A stretch of 64,000 bases of DNA, taken from Pseudocoprococcus catus. GTDB taxonomy: Bacteria; Bacillota; Clostridia; Lachnospirales; Lachnospiraceae. Below are positions 25,740 through 35,888 of the stretch, piece after piece (within the stretch, counting starts at the first letter, position 1; each line of letters opens with the position of its first letter). A program made the translations under genes and the position numbers. The notes under the pieces are model-generated. The model did no database searches. It had not been told where the DNA came from and was given only the letters and a program-made list of their open reading frames with translations. Where the stretch lies: positions 2,504,457-2,568,456 of the forward strand of contig NZ_LR698973.1 of NCBI RefSeq assembly GCF_902381825.1, written 5' to 3'.

Positions 25740-27926
25740 TTACTCAAAATCCACACTATAGCTGCTCACCTGAACACCGTTCAGATAAACATAGACTGTA
25801 CCGCTGCCGGATGCTGTACTTGTTGTACTCACTGAGCCAGGCAGACTGCCTTCTGATGTATTCTGATCGTAGACGGTTTCACTTGAACCATCCGGCTTGT
25901 ATACAACAACTGTCACCTGTCCGCTGTCATAAACATCCGTATTGCCGTCACCGTCTGTAATATCACGTCCAAACGGGCTCTCGATCGGAATACTTGCAGA
26001 ATAAGAAGTCACCCGACTTCCGAGACTGACTGTCAGACTGATGGTAGTACCCTCCTCAACTGTTTTTCCTGCACTGATGCTCTGATTCATAACCTGGTTC
26101 TCACTATAGCTGTCGCTGTAATCACTGGACTTGCCGTTGTAAGTCAATCCGGCATCCTTGATCATCTGAATAGCATCATCAATATTCTGACCAAGCAGAT
26201 TCGGCACAATTGTCGTTTTCGTTTCTTTGCCTTTGCTTGCAGTGATGGTAATCGTATCACCTTTGGCCACCTGACTGCCGGCCTTTGGCGATGTACTGAT
26301 AACCTTGTCGGAACCAACAGAATCACTGTAATCAAATTCAAGGCTGACGACCAGACCATCATTCTCAAGCTGTGCCTGTGCCTGCTGATACTGCATGCCC
26401 GTCACATCATCCAGAGAGAATTTTTCCTTACCGCTGCTGATATTAATCGTCACCTGTGTATGCACATCTACCTTTGTACCTGCTGCCGGAGACTGATCAT
26501 AGACCTGTCCCTCCGGAACATCATCCGAAGTACCCGTCTGAACATTCACGCCCAGTCTCAGCTCTTTCAGTGCGGCTTTTGCCGCATCCTCTGTCATCTT
26601 GGACAAATTCGGAACTTTCACACGCTCACCGGCTGTACTTGTGTCAGAAGATGTATCAGAAACCGATTCTGTTGAAATAGATTCCGTTGATGTATCTTTG
26701 TTCTTGTGACCAAAAAGACTGCCGCTGCCGCCAAAGAAGCCTGCCGCATGACCGATAATAAAGAAAATAATCACAGCCAGTATAATGAAACCGCCGATAC
26801 CCAAGGCCATCATCACTTTACTGAGTGCCGGATTCACCTCTTCGTCATCATCATCCTCTTCATCTTTATCAAAATCATCATTATCCTCTTCGATGTCTTT
26901 CTTCTTCACAGGGCGTTTCTTCTGTACCGGCTTCTGCACCGGCTTTTCTTCTTCTCCCTCTTCCGGTTCCTCCACATAGGTCTCTTCCGGTTTCGTACCG
27001 AAGTTTTTACGCAGTGAAGCCGCTTTTAGAGAATCAATATCATTGTCGTTCATCACAATGGTTCTGCCCTGAGGAATAGCCCCCGGAATTACAACATACT
27101 CGCCGTCCGGATGAGTCAGTACCTTTCTCAGATCAGCAATCAATTCTCTGGCTGACGCATATCTTCTCTCCGGCTTCTTCTGGGTACACTTCAGAATGAT
27201 CTTCTCAAAGCTGACCGGAATGGATGGTTCCAACTGTCTCGGTGGTGTAATTTCGCTCTGAATATGCATCAATGCCACCGCCACATTGGTCTCCCCTTCA
27301 AAAGGCACACGTCCGGTCACCATTTCGTACATAGTAATACCAAGGGAATAAATATCACTTCGTTCATCGCTGTAACCGCCTCTGGCCTGTTCCGGTGAAA
27401 TATAATGAACGGTACCTGCTGCCGTTGTCGTCACAGTTGTCGAATCCGCCACCTTCGCAATACCGAAGTCTGTCACCTTCACCTTGCCGTCACGGGACAT
27501 GATAATATTCTGGGGCTTGATATCTCTGTGAATAATTCTATTCTCATGGGCCGCACTGAGGCCGGAAGCGATCTGAACAGAAATATTCAATGCTTCTCTG
27601 ATATCCAGCTTGCCCTTCATATCAATATAATTCTTCAGTGTAATTCCCTGAACCAATTCCATAACAATGAAATAAACGCCGTCATCTTCCCCAACATCAT
27701 ATACATTCACAATGTTCGGATGAGATAAACCTGCTGCGGACTGGGCTTCCACCCTGAATTTCTTAACGAATGTTGCATCGGTACTGTATTCCTGTTTCAA
27801 AACCTTAATCGCAACCAGCCTATTCAGGACATGGTCCTTCGCCTTGTAGACATCAGCCATACCGCCGGAGCCAATTTTCATAATAATCTCATATCTGTTG
27901 ATCAGATAACTGCCTGGAATTAACAT
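25740..27926 (-). CDS. prkC: PASTA-domain Ser/Thr protein kinase
   Basis: A 728-residue membrane kinase that monitors peptidoglycan. The N-terminal kinase domain (about 12-270) has Lys41, HRDIKPQN (133-140) and DFGIAKV. An acidic/basic linker (about 320-365) leads to one transmembrane helix (about 375-395). Three extracellular PASTA repeats (about 430-640) bind muropeptides or beta-lactams, and an extra Ig-like Ser/Thr-rich domain ends the protein. Its start overlaps the phosphatase stop by 7 nt. Kinase and phosphatase likely tune division and cell-wall synthesis. Confidence 0.95.
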   Translation of the reverse strand: MLIPGSYLINRYEIIMKIGSGGMADVYKAKDHVLNRLVAIKVLKQEYSTDATFVKKFRVEAQSAAGLSHPNIVNVYDVGEDDGVYFIVMELVQGITLKNYIDMKGKLDIREALNISVQIASGLSAAHENRIIHRDIKPQNIIMSRDGKVKVTDFGIAKVADSTTVTTTAAGTVHYISPEQARGGYSDERSDIYSLGITMYEMVTGRVPFEGETNVAVALMHIQSEITPPRQLEPSIPVSFEKIILKCTQKKPERRYASARELIADLRKVLTHPDGEYVVIPGAIPQGRTIVMNDNDIDSLKAASLRKNFGTKPEETYVEEPEEGEEEKPVQKPVQKKRPVKKKDIEEDNDDFDKDEEDDDDEEVNPALSKVMMALGIGGFIILAVIIFFIIGHAAGFFGGSGSLFGHKNKDTSTESISTESVSDTSSDTSTAGERVKVPNLSKMTEDAAKAALKELRLGVNVQTGTSDDVPEGQVYDQSPAAGTKVDVHTQVTINISSGKEKFSLDDVTGMQYQQAQAQLENDGLVVSLEFDYSDSVGSDKVISTSPKAGSQVAKGDTITITASKGKETKTTIVPNLLGQNIDDAIQMIKDAGLTYNGKSSDYSDSYSENQVMNQSISAGKTVEEGTTISLTVSLGSRVTSYSASIPIESPFGRDITDGDGNTDVYDSGQVTVVVYKPDGSSETVYDQNTSEGSLPGSVSTTSTASGSGTVYVYLNGVQVSSYSVDFE

Positions 27927-28660
27927 TCGTTCACCTCCTCAATCCGGGGCTCAATAACAATAACAGTAATATTGTCATAGCCGCCATTTTCCTTTGCTTC
28001 ATCTATAAGTATCCTGACTGAATCTTCTACACTATTCGAAGAAATAACATCATATAAACGCTGATCCTCAATCATATTGGACAATCCGTCCGAGCACATC
28101 ATCACCTTGTCCCCGGGCTTTAAATCCACTTCAAAAAAATCTGCCTTTACTTCCCAGGCCACACCGATGGCTCTGGTAATCACATTCTTTTCCGGATGAT
28201 TCCTTGCCTGCTCTTCTGTCAATTCACCGGCTCGCATCATCGCTGCCACATAGGAATGATCTTCTGTCACTTGATTAATCTCATGACCGATCAAATACAG
28301 TCTGCTGTCACCTACATTGGCCACATAGAGCTGTCCGTCCTCTGCGAAGGCAACAACCATCGTCGTTCCCATTCCCGCAAGCTCTTCGTTCTCAAAAGAC
28401 TTCTCCAGAACCTTGCGGTTTGCCTCAGCGATGCCCTCATCCATCACACGGATCAGATTGCGGTTCTCCGTGTGTCCGATATACTCAAGGAATGTCTCAA
28501 TGGCATATCTGGAGGCATAATCACCGGCCTGATGCCCTCCCATTCCATCTGCAACAATAAACAAATTCGGAAATGGCCCTATAGGAGTTGTTGAACAGAA
28601 ATATCCATCCTGATTCATCGTCCTCACGCAGCCAATATCTGTTCCGGCATATGCCTGCAT
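27920..28660 (-). CDS. stp: PP2C-type protein phosphatase
   Basis: A 246-residue Mg/Mn-dependent Ser/Thr phosphatase that reverses PrkC. Motifs: DGYFCS, VADGMGGHQAGDYAS, MGTTMVVA, NVGDSRLYL, CSDGLSNM and GGYDNITVIV cover the metal-binding aspartates. It is 1 nt after rlmN and overlaps prkC, the conserved stp-prkC pair. Confidence 0.95.
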   Translation of the reverse strand: MQAYAGTDIGCVRTMNQDGYFCSTTPIGPFPNLFIVADGMGGHQAGDYASRYAIETFLEYIGHTENRNLIRVMDEGIAEANRKVLEKSFENEELAGMGTTMVVAFAEDGQLYVANVGDSRLYLIGHEINQVTEDHSYVAAMMRAGELTEEQARNHPEKNVITRAIGVAWEVKADFFEVDLKPGDKVMMCSDGLSNMIEDQRLYDVISSNSVEDSVRILIDEAKENGGYDNITVIVIEPRIEEVNEC

Positions 28661-28661
28661 A

Positions 28662-29720
28662 TTATCCCTCCTTCTCTCCTGACTGTTCCATATATTTCTT
28701 TCTTAATTGTCCACAGGCAGCCTGTATATCTCTGCCCATTTCCCTTCTTATAGTAACATTTCTTCCATATTTTTCAAGCATATTTTTAAATTTGAGGACA
28801 GCATCTGCCTCTGTCTGTCTGTAGCTTCTTTCTTCAATCGGGTTCACCGGTATGAGATTAATATGGCAGTTGATGCCCTCCAGCAGCGCAGCCAGCGCTT
28901 TAGCATCTTCCCTGCTGTCATTCACACCTTTGACAAGACTGTACTCAAACGTAATCCTTCTGTTGGTCTGACTGTAATAATAACGGCATGCTTTTAAAAT
29001 TTCTTCTATACTATATGTATTGGCAATCGGCATCAGTTCACGACGTTTCTCATCATTCACTGCATGCAGTGAAATCGCCAGCGTGATCTGCAGTTTCAAA
29101 TCCGCCAGTTCATAAATCTTCGGCACAAGTCCGCATGTAGAAACAGTGACATTTCTCTGGCTGATATCCAGTCCCGGTGCATGGGTCAGAATATCGATCA
29201 TCCGCACAAGGGCATCGTAATTGTCCAGCGGTTCCCCTGTTCCCATAACAACCACATTAGATACACGTTCACCGGAATCCTTCTGAATCTGATAAATTTC
29301 ATCCAGCATTTCCGATGCCAGCATCTGCCGTTCAAGGCCACCCAGTGTCGATGCGCAGAAACGGCACCCCATCCGACATCCAACCTGTGAAGAAATACAT
29401 ACTGAATTGCCGTGTTTATAATGCATGAGAACACTCTCGATAATTCTGTCATCAGACAGCTTAAAAAGATATTTCGCCGTACCATCTATGGCCGAAACGT
29501 ACTTTTCAACCATTTCAAGATGTGTCAACACACACTGTTCTGAAAGCTTCTGACGCAAATCCTTGGACAAATTGGTCATTTCATCGAAGGAATCCGCCAG
29601 ACGCACATGCATCCATTCATAAATCTGTTTGGCACGGAACTTCTTTTCACCCAGTACTTCTGTCGTAAAAACTTCCAGCTCCGGAAGTGTCATTGATTTG
29701 ATATCTGTTTTGTCACTCAT
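28662..29720 (-). CDS. rlmN: 23S rRNA (A2503-C2)/tRNA (A37-C2) methyltransferase RlmN
   Basis: A 352-residue radical SAM methylase modifying A2503 of 23S rRNA. The cluster motif is CRMGCRFC, and the two catalytic cysteines lie in the N-terminal-to-core and C-terminal (AACGQL) segments. ATG 29720 overlaps the rsmB stop (TGATG); an in-frame GTG just before it is possible but spaced less well from AAGGAG. Confidence 0.95.
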   Translation of the reverse strand: MSDKTDIKSMTLPELEVFTTEVLGEKKFRAKQIYEWMHVRLADSFDEMTNLSKDLRQKLSEQCVLTHLEMVEKYVSAIDGTAKYLFKLSDDRIIESVLMHYKHGNSVCISSQVGCRMGCRFCASTLGGLERQMLASEMLDEIYQIQKDSGERVSNVVVMGTGEPLDNYDALVRMIDILTHAPGLDISQRNVTVSTCGLVPKIYELADLKLQITLAISLHAVNDEKRRELMPIANTYSIEEILKACRYYYSQTNRRITFEYSLVKGVNDSREDAKALAALLEGINCHINLIPVNPIEERSYRQTEADAVLKFKNMLEKYGRNVTIRREMGRDIQAACGQLRKKYMEQSGEKEG

Positions 29721-31087
29721 CACTCTGCTCCTTCATCCAGGTTGCGCCTGAATCTTGCAATAAAAAAGCCATCCGACTGATACTGTCCCGGAAGGATCTG
29801 AATCCAGCCTGCTTTCGTCTGTTCATTGCGGACCTTTTCAGGTATATATGCATCCAGGCTCTCCAGACCGAAGGGAAAATGTTCCTCAAACCACTGCATA
29901 TTCTCTTCATTCTCTGCTTTTGATACCGTGCATGTACTGTAAACCAGTATACCGCCCGGTTTGACATAGTGCTGTACAACCGACAGAATCTCTCTCTGAA
30001 GCGCCGCCAGAGCGGTTATCTTCTCAGGTGTCACCGAACGCTTGATATCCGCTTTTCTTCCCATGACACCCAGCCCCGAGCATGGCAGGTCTGCCATAAC
30101 AATATCTGCTTTCTGTGCATCTTCCGGATAAAACACAAGGGCATCCTTCACTTCTGCCGAAACATTCTTTAATCCGGTACGCTTAAGATTTTCCTGAATC
30201 TTTAAAACTTTTGCCTCTGTCAGATCTCTTGCAGATACCTGTCCGCTGCCCTTTAAAATATCCGCCATATGCATGCTTTTACCGCCCGGGGCCGCGCAGA
30301 CATCAATAATCGATTCCCCGCCGGCAATTCCGGCAGCCACAGCCGCCAGCATCGCACTCTCATCCTGGGCAGTTATACGTCCATCTGCAAAAGGACCAAC
30401 ATTGCCAAGATAATCATATCCCGATAGATGAAGGGCTTCCGGAAGCATGCATCCTTCTTCTATATGCAGTCCCTCTGACCGCAATGCTTCTTTCACCGCT
30501 GCCATATTCTGACTGTCACGCACGCGTACCGTCGTTTTCTGGTCATCCAGCATCGCCTGCCCCATCTCTGCCGTCATCTCAAAGCCATAATCACGAAGCC
30601 ACATTTCTGCCAGCCATTCCGGCACGGAATATCGCATGGAAAGGTAGGCCGCCGGTGTTTTTTCGGGATCAGGATAATGAATAACCTCTTTATTTCGGGA
30701 AATATTTCTCAAAACACCATTCACAAAACCCGACAGATTCTTAAGTCCTCTTTTCCTCGTCAGCTTCACAGCCTCGTCGCAGGCCGCCGCATCCGGAATA
30801 TGATCCATCTTCAGTATCTGATAAACAGACATTCTGAGGATGGCTTTAATCGGCGTCTTTATCTTATTCAGACGTACACTGGAAAACTGCCGGATAACAC
30901 CGTCAAGAAAAATCTCATATTCCAATGTTCCTCTGAAAAGTCTGCTGATAAACGCTCTGTCCCTCTTGTCCAGATACTGATACTTCATCAATGTCTGGGA
31001 TAAAAGAAGATGTGAAGGCGTATTCTCCTTCTCTACGCTCATCAGCATATCATAAACAATGGCGCGTGTATTGATATTATCTGCCAT
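29720..31087 (-). CDS. rsmB: 16S rRNA (C967-C5) methyltransferase RsmB
   Basis: A 455-residue SAM-dependent methylase of 16S rRNA C967. An N-terminal NusB-like RNA-binding domain (about 1-145) precedes the Rossmann methyltransferase with DVCAAPGGKS, DLPCSGLG (catalytic Cys) and YSTCTV (second Cys). It starts 11 nt after the metallopeptidase gene. Confidence 0.94.
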   Translation of the reverse strand: MADNINTRAIVYDMLMSVEKENTPSHLLLSQTLMKYQYLDKRDRAFISRLFRGTLEYEIFLDGVIRQFSSVRLNKIKTPIKAILRMSVYQILKMDHIPDAAACDEAVKLTRKRGLKNLSGFVNGVLRNISRNKEVIHYPDPEKTPAAYLSMRYSVPEWLAEMWLRDYGFEMTAEMGQAMLDDQKTTVRVRDSQNMAAVKEALRSEGLHIEEGCMLPEALHLSGYDYLGNVGPFADGRITAQDESAMLAAVAAGIAGGESIIDVCAAPGGKSMHMADILKGSGQVSARDLTEAKVLKIQENLKRTGLKNVSAEVKDALVFYPEDAQKADIVMADLPCSGLGVMGRKADIKRSVTPEKITALAALQREILSVVQHYVKPGGILVYSTCTVSKAENEENMQWFEEHFPFGLESLDAYIPEKVRNEQTKAGWIQILPGQYQSDGFFIARFRRNLDEGAE

Positions 31088-31098
31088 ATAAAACTCCT

Positions 31099-31809
31099 TT
31101 ACCGTTCATCATCGTTTCCTCTGAAAGCCCCTGTCAGAATCAGCAGACGCAAAAGCTGCAGAATCATAGACGCTGCACCTGCCACATAAGTCAATGCCGC
31201 TGCTCCCAGTACTTCTTTGGCATAGCGATTCTCATCCCCATGCAGAATACCTGAAGATTCCATAATCTTCAATGCTCTGGAAGATGCATTGAATTCCACC
31301 GGAAGTGTCACCAGATGAAATGCAACCACCGCTACAAACATCCAGATACCGATATTGATCAGAAGGCTGCTTCCGCCCATCAGAATACCGATGACAATCA
31401 AAGGCCAGCTGATACCGGCACCAAAGTTGGCAATAGGCACCAGAGCACCGCGAATCTTAAGCGGGACATAATTATTCTGATGCTGGATCGCATGCCCGCA
31501 CTCATGGGCTGCCACGCTGACCGCAGCCACACTGGTGGAGCCATATACAGAATCCGACAGACGCAGCGTCTTTGAAGAGGGATCATAATGATCGGTCAGA
31601 TCTCCGGAAATCCTTGCAATACCTACATCATAGATTCCTGCCTGACGCAGGATGCGCTCGGCTGTCTGAGCGCCTGTCAATCCGCTCAAAGAACGTACCT
31701 GGGAATATCTTCCAAAAGTAGATTTCACCTTTGTGGAAGCTGCCAGAGACAGCAGCACTCCGATAATAATCAAAATATATGTCGGGTCAACATACATTGG
31801 ATAATACAT
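31099..31809 (-). CDS. Neutral zinc metallopeptidase (YugP-like)
   Basis: A 236-residue membrane protein with an N-terminal helix (about 8-24), the zinc motif AAHECGHAIQH (HExxH) and three more hydrophobic helices toward the C-terminus. It matches the YugP/DUF2268-neighbour family of membrane zinc peptidases of unknown substrate that often sits between fmt and rsmB in Clostridia. Confidence 0.88.
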   Translation of the reverse strand: MYYPMYVDPTYILIIIGVLLSLAASTKVKSTFGRYSQVRSLSGLTGAQTAERILRQAGIYDVGIARISGDLTDHYDPSSKTLRLSDSVYGSTSVAAVSVAAHECGHAIQHQNNYVPLKIRGALVPIANFGAGISWPLIVIGILMGGSSLLINIGIWMFVAVVAFHLVTLPVEFNASSRALKIMESSGILHGDENRYAKEVLGAAALTYVAGAASMILQLLRLLILTGAFRGNDDER

Positions 31810-31854
31810 TCTGTCACTTCCCTTCTGTCTTATTCATTTTTATTGTGAGACTTA

Positions 31855-32811
31855 TTATTCATTTGTTTCATTCTCAAAATCCATACGGGTGCCTTTTTTA
31901 ATGGTATAGCCATTCAGGAAAGCTGAAATATCCATACGTTTCTTTCCTTCCAGCTGTACACTCTTCACGGAGAGTGCACCGACACCGGTCTGGATGATCA
32001 GACTGCTTCTTGTCACTTCCGCCACTTCACCGTATTCACAGCCATAGTTTCTGTCCAACACTTCTGCTTCCCAGATCTTTAATGTCTTACCGTCAATATA
32101 AGTATAAGCACTCGGCCAGGGATTCAGACCGCGGATCAGTCGTTCAATCACAACGGCCGGCTGATTAAAATCAATATGCCCCAATTCCTTGTCAAGCATA
32201 CGTGCGTATTCACCGGCCTGACTGTCATCCTGCTTCTCAGGTACGATCGTTCCGGCTTCCAGGCCGATCAATGTTCTCTCAAGCAGTTCACCGCCTGCTG
32301 CCGCCAGCTTATCATGCAGGCTGCCTCCGGTTTCTTTGGCATCCACAGATACTTCTGTCTTCAGCAGCATATCACCTGTATCCAGACCAACATCCATCAG
32401 CATGGTTGTCACACCTGTCACTCCCTCGCCGTCAATGATCGCCCACTGGATCGGTGCCGCACCGCGGAACTTCGGAAGCAGGGATGCATGGACATTCACA
32501 CAGCCCAGTCTCGGAATATCCAGGACTTCTTTCGGCAGGATCTGCCCAAATGCAACAACAACAATCACATCCGGCGCCATATCACGCAGTGTCTGAATAA
32601 ATTCAGGATCCTTCTTGATGCGGACCGGCTGATAAACCGGCAAATCATGGGCCAGCGCACACTCCTTGACCGGTGAATAAATGACTTTCTTGCCGCGGCC
32701 TTTTGCCTTATCCGGCTGGGTCACAACTGCTGTTATTTCAATTCCCATATCAACCATCTTCTGCAGTGTCGGCACTGCAAAATCAGGTGTTCCCATAAAT
32801 ACCGCTTTCAT
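31855..32811 (-). CDS. fmt: Methionyl-tRNA formyltransferase
   Basis: A 318-residue enzyme formylating Met-tRNAi for initiation. Motifs: MGTPDFAVPTL, the catalytic region HASLLPKFRGAAP and MLMDVGLDTGDML; a C-terminal tRNA-binding domain follows (about 205-318). The second of two adjacent ATGs (32811) is chosen because it is 7 nt from AGGAGG. It is 11 nt after def, its functional partner. Confidence 0.96.
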   Translation of the reverse strand: MKAVFMGTPDFAVPTLQKMVDMGIEITAVVTQPDKAKGRGKKVIYSPVKECALAHDLPVYQPVRIKKDPEFIQTLRDMAPDVIVVVAFGQILPKEVLDIPRLGCVNVHASLLPKFRGAAPIQWAIIDGEGVTGVTTMLMDVGLDTGDMLLKTEVSVDAKETGGSLHDKLAAAGGELLERTLIGLEAGTIVPEKQDDSQAGEYARMLDKELGHIDFNQPAVVIERLIRGLNPWPSAYTYIDGKTLKIWEAEVLDRNYGCEYGEVAEVTRSSLIIQTGVGALSVKSVQLEGKKRMDISAFLNGYTIKKGTRMDFENETNE

Positions 32812-32822
32812 CATTCTGCCTC

Positions 32823-33302
32823 CTAATTCTCGTCTTCGTCTGCATAGCTCACTTCATTAAGCGGGCCCTCTACCTTTTCAAGGTACAAATGACCGTCCAG
32901 ATGATCAAATTCATGACACATCGCTCTTGCGAAAAGACCATGTCCCTCCACCTCAATCGGATTCATATCCGCATCAAAGGCCACTGTCTTCACATATTCC
33001 GGTCTGCGAACAGTACCGCTCTTGCCCGGGACACTCAGACATCCTTCATCACCAATCTGCTCACCGGCTGTCTCAACAATCTTCGGATTCACAAAAACAT
33101 ATGGGCCTTCACCCACATCAATCACTGCAACACGGCGAAGGACGCCTACCTGAGGTGCAGCCAGGCCGACACCTTCTGCTGCGTACATTGTCTCAAGCAT
33201 ATCCTGCACCAATTCTTTCAGATGCGGTGTCATCTCCTTGACTTCCTTGCAAACCTTACCAAGAACAGGGTCACCTTCATAACGTAATTTTCTAATTGCC
33301 AT
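32823..33302 (-). CDS. def: Peptide deformylase
   Basis: A 159-residue metalloenzyme removing the formyl group from new proteins. The three motifs are GVGLAAPQVG, EGCLSVPG and CHEFDHLDG (HExxH). ATG 33302 (MAIRKLRYEG) follows AAGGAG. It forms the def-fmt pair. Confidence 0.97.
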   Translation of the reverse strand: MAIRKLRYEGDPVLGKVCKEVKEMTPHLKELVQDMLETMYAAEGVGLAAPQVGVLRRVAVIDVGEGPYVFVNPKIVETAGEQIGDEGCLSVPGKSGTVRRPEYVKTVAFDADMNPIEVEGHGLFARAMCHEFDHLDGHLYLEKVEGPLNEVSYADEDEN

Positions 33303-33362
33303 TTTAAACACTCCTTCTTAACTGCTTCATTTGTCATTCTTTGTGCTGTCACAAACCGCCGC

Positions 33363-35603
33363 CTATGACTCACGTATATCAAAGGTAAAATATATATTTG
33401 AGAACTGCTGTGACCATTTCAGATATCCTTCCAGGAAATCCCTGAGCCGCATCAGTTCTTTGATGTCCTGATGTTTCATGTACATTGTGTATCTGTACAG
33501 ATCTTTCGCCTTTGCAATACCGGCTCTGGAAGGGCCGATAAACTCTACCGCTTCAAAATCTGCCTCTCCGGCGATTTCACGAAGCTTCTGAACTGCCTGT
33601 CCTGTCTGCTGATCATGCTCACCTTCGGCAAGCATCACCATCATCTGCCTGTCCGGCGGATAATGCAGCATCTGCCTGAATCGAATTTCCTGGCTATAAA
33701 AACTGTCATAATCCTGCGCCGCCGCTGTCTGTATACAATAATGCTCCGGCTGATAAGTCTGGATAATAACCTCTCCGGGCCTGTCTCCTCTTCCGGCTCT
33801 TCCCGCCGCCTGGGTCAGCAGCTGAAATGTTCGCTCCGAGGACTGATAATCCCCTGCAAACAGAGACAGATCCGCAGCCAGAATACCAACCAGTGTCACA
33901 TTGGCAAAATCATGTCCTTTGACAATCATCTGGGTACCGATCAGAATATCCGCACCGCCCTCCGAAAAAGTCTGCAGGATCCTGCCCATGTCATCCTTGC
34001 CTGATGTAGTATCCCTGTCCATCCGAAGGATACGGGCTTCCGGAAATTCCTTCTGTACAAACTCCTCCACCTTCTGTGTTCCGACACCGAAACCGGCAAT
34101 ATAGGGTGAACCGCAGGAAGGACACACTCTGGGCATTGGCTGTTCACTGCCGCAGTAGTGGCATTTCAACAGGGTATGATGATGCACTGTCATAGACACA
34201 TCACAATGTCTGCATTTCACCACATAACCGCAGCTTCTGCACGAAACAAAGCCTGCATACCCTCGTCGGTTTAAAAAAAGCATCATCTGATCGCCGCGCT
34301 TTAAACATGCATCCATGGCTTCATGCAGAGACTGACTGAGAATGCCTCTGTTCTTCATTCGGAATTCCTCTCTCAAATCCACCACCTTCACATCCGGAAG
34401 GCGGCTGCCCGTCCTGGCCCGCTGGGTCAGCCTGTGCAGACCGATCATTCCCTCCCGGGCCTTCTGATAGACCGCCACAGAGGGGGTCGCCGATCCAAGA
34501 ACAACCAGGGCACCGGACATCTCAGCCCTTCTGGCCGCCACTTCCGCTGCCTGATATCTCGGCACTATCTCACTCTGATACGCAGATTCATGCTCCTCAT
34601 CAATAATAATAAGCCCTAATCTGTCAAAAGGCGTAAACAGAGCTGAACGCGGGCCAATCATGATAGAGGCTTCCCCCCTTTTGGCCCGCATATACTGATC
34701 ATACCGTTCTCCGGCTGAAAGTCTGGAATTCATCACGGCAATCTGACTGCCGAATCGGGCATAAAATCTCGAAACAGTCTGCAGCGTCAGTGAAATCTCT
34801 GGAATCAGTACAATAATCTGCCTGCCCTCATTCAGAACTTTCTCCATCAGGGCCATATAAACCTCTGTCTTACCGCTGCCTGTAATACCATATAAAAGAT
34901 GCATTCCCTGCTCTCTGCTCCAGTGTTCACGGCAAATGGCCGCATTCTGCCAGATGGATGCCACAGCATTCATCTGTTCATCATTCAGGCACACTTCCTG
35001 CCAGCCGTCAAGTCTCTGTCTCACAGGATTCCTGTACACCTGCGAGGTCTCCTCTCTGATAACGCCGGTTTGAAGGATTGATTTCATCGTTGATGCTGAA
35101 ATCTGCAGTACCCCGGTCACGGTTTCCTTCGACATACATCCTTCCTTCAGCATCGCCTCCAGAAGCCTGACCCTGGCCTTCTCGCGCCTACTCTTCCTGC
35201 TTTTCTCAAGGAGCTGCTGCGCACCCTCCCTGTCTGCAAGGAAGTAGGCTGTCCTTTTCACTTCCTTCACTGACTTCTTGACAGGCAGAACCGTCTTCAG
35301 CGCCTGTGCCATCGTACAGCCATATCGTTCGTGCATCCAGTCTGCCAGCGCAATCAGCTGTCCTGTTGCCGCCGGTGCTTTCGTCACTCCCAAAATATCC
35401 TTGATCTTCGACGCATCATAAGCCAACACGGTATCCACGCCAATGACATAGGCCTGCCGTCTCCGATTACCGCTTCCGAAAGGCACATTGACCTGACAGC
35501 CCACCGTCACCGCATCCAACAGTTTCTCCGGTACCCTGTATTGAAAAATACGATCCAGACTGTTCACGGATATATCCACAATCACATCTATATAAACTGC
35601 CAT
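33363..35603 (-). CDS. priA: Primosomal replication restart helicase PriA
   Basis: A 746-residue 3'-5' helicase that restarts stalled forks. An N-terminal DNA-binding domain (about 1-100) is followed by the helicase core with GITGSGKTEVY (Walker A) and DEEHESAY, the zinc region with paired CxxC motifs (CRSCGY, CRHC, CHYCG, CPSCG) and the C-terminal helicase domain. ATG 35603 (MAVYIDVIV) has GGCGGTGA upstream; a longer in-frame start is rejected. It heads the operon running to thiN. Confidence 0.94.
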   Translation of the reverse strand: MAVYIDVIVDISVNSLDRIFQYRVPEKLLDAVTVGCQVNVPFGSGNRRRQAYVIGVDTVLAYDASKIKDILGVTKAPAATGQLIALADWMHERYGCTMAQALKTVLPVKKSVKEVKRTAYFLADREGAQQLLEKSRKSRREKARVRLLEAMLKEGCMSKETVTGVLQISASTMKSILQTGVIREETSQVYRNPVRQRLDGWQEVCLNDEQMNAVASIWQNAAICREHWSREQGMHLLYGITGSGKTEVYMALMEKVLNEGRQIIVLIPEISLTLQTVSRFYARFGSQIAVMNSRLSAGERYDQYMRAKRGEASIMIGPRSALFTPFDRLGLIIIDEEHESAYQSEIVPRYQAAEVAARRAEMSGALVVLGSATPSVAVYQKAREGMIGLHRLTQRARTGSRLPDVKVVDLREEFRMKNRGILSQSLHEAMDACLKRGDQMMLFLNRRGYAGFVSCRSCGYVVKCRHCDVSMTVHHHTLLKCHYCGSEQPMPRVCPSCGSPYIAGFGVGTQKVEEFVQKEFPEARILRMDRDTTSGKDDMGRILQTFSEGGADILIGTQMIVKGHDFANVTLVGILAADLSLFAGDYQSSERTFQLLTQAAGRAGRGDRPGEVIIQTYQPEHYCIQTAAAQDYDSFYSQEIRFRQMLHYPPDRQMMVMLAEGEHDQQTGQAVQKLREIAGEADFEAVEFIGPSRAGIAKAKDLYRYTMYMKHQDIKELMRLRDFLEGYLKWSQQFSNIYFTFDIRES

Positions 35604-35653
35604 ATTCACCGCCCTTACATTCAGACTGCTACGCAAATAGCATAATCCATTTC

Positions 35654-35683
35654 ATTATAGCATAATTGACCTGCAGTAGGCAA
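35654..35683 (-). promoter_or_regulatory. Promoter of priA operon
   Basis: On the minus strand TTGCCT, 18 nt, TATAAT (35654-35659) with extended TGC before the -10. This gives priA its own promoter downstream of the terminator at 35.72 kb. Confidence 0.6.
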
Positions 35684-35715
35684 ACTTTTTAAAAGTATGG
35701 AAAAAAGAGCAGAAA

Positions 35716-35764
35716 AAAAGAGCTATTACAAAATACACCACTTTATTTTGCAATGGCTCTTTTT
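35716..35764 (-). terminator. Strong terminator of the orphan transcript
   Basis: An A-rich hairpin whose arms pair over about 18 positions (GAGCtATTaCAAAATA against TtATTTTGcAATgGCTC), followed on the minus strand by seven U. It also has a U-tract on plus, so it works in both directions. Confidence 0.8.
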
Positions 35765-35861
35765 CAAAAAGAAAAACATCCTTATTCCGTTGCGTTTCGT
35801 TGAACCCGGCAAGATACAACTTGATTCAATCAATTAAGGAGATATGACGCATTCGCGTTTC

Positions 35862-35880
35862 CAACTGGTACTACCAGTTG
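35862..35880. promoter_or_regulatory. FadR/GntR-type operator palindrome
   Basis: CAACTGGTACTACCAGTTG is a perfect 19-bp palindrome containing TGGTNNNACCA, the pattern bound by FadR-subfamily GntR regulators such as PdhR and LldR. It covers the predicted +2 to +20 of the orphan transcript, a repressor-type position. A FadR-type regulator gene ends 99 bp away. Confidence 0.7.
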
Positions 35881-35888
35881 ATATAAAT

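Larger units (their letters stand above)
35712..35882 (-). ncRNA. Predicted orphan small RNA antisense to the lctP leader
   Basis: A promoter at 35889-35917 and a terminator at 35716-35764 define a ~170-nt minus-strand transcript with no convincing ORF. Its complement shares five ordered blocks with the larA-lctP intergenic mRNA: AAACATCC, GTTGAACCCGGCAA, GATACAA, TGATTCAAT and TTAAGGAG, the last being the lctP Shine-Dalgarno. Transcription and function are inferred; the alternative is a decayed copy of a permease leader on the plus strand. Confidence 0.5.
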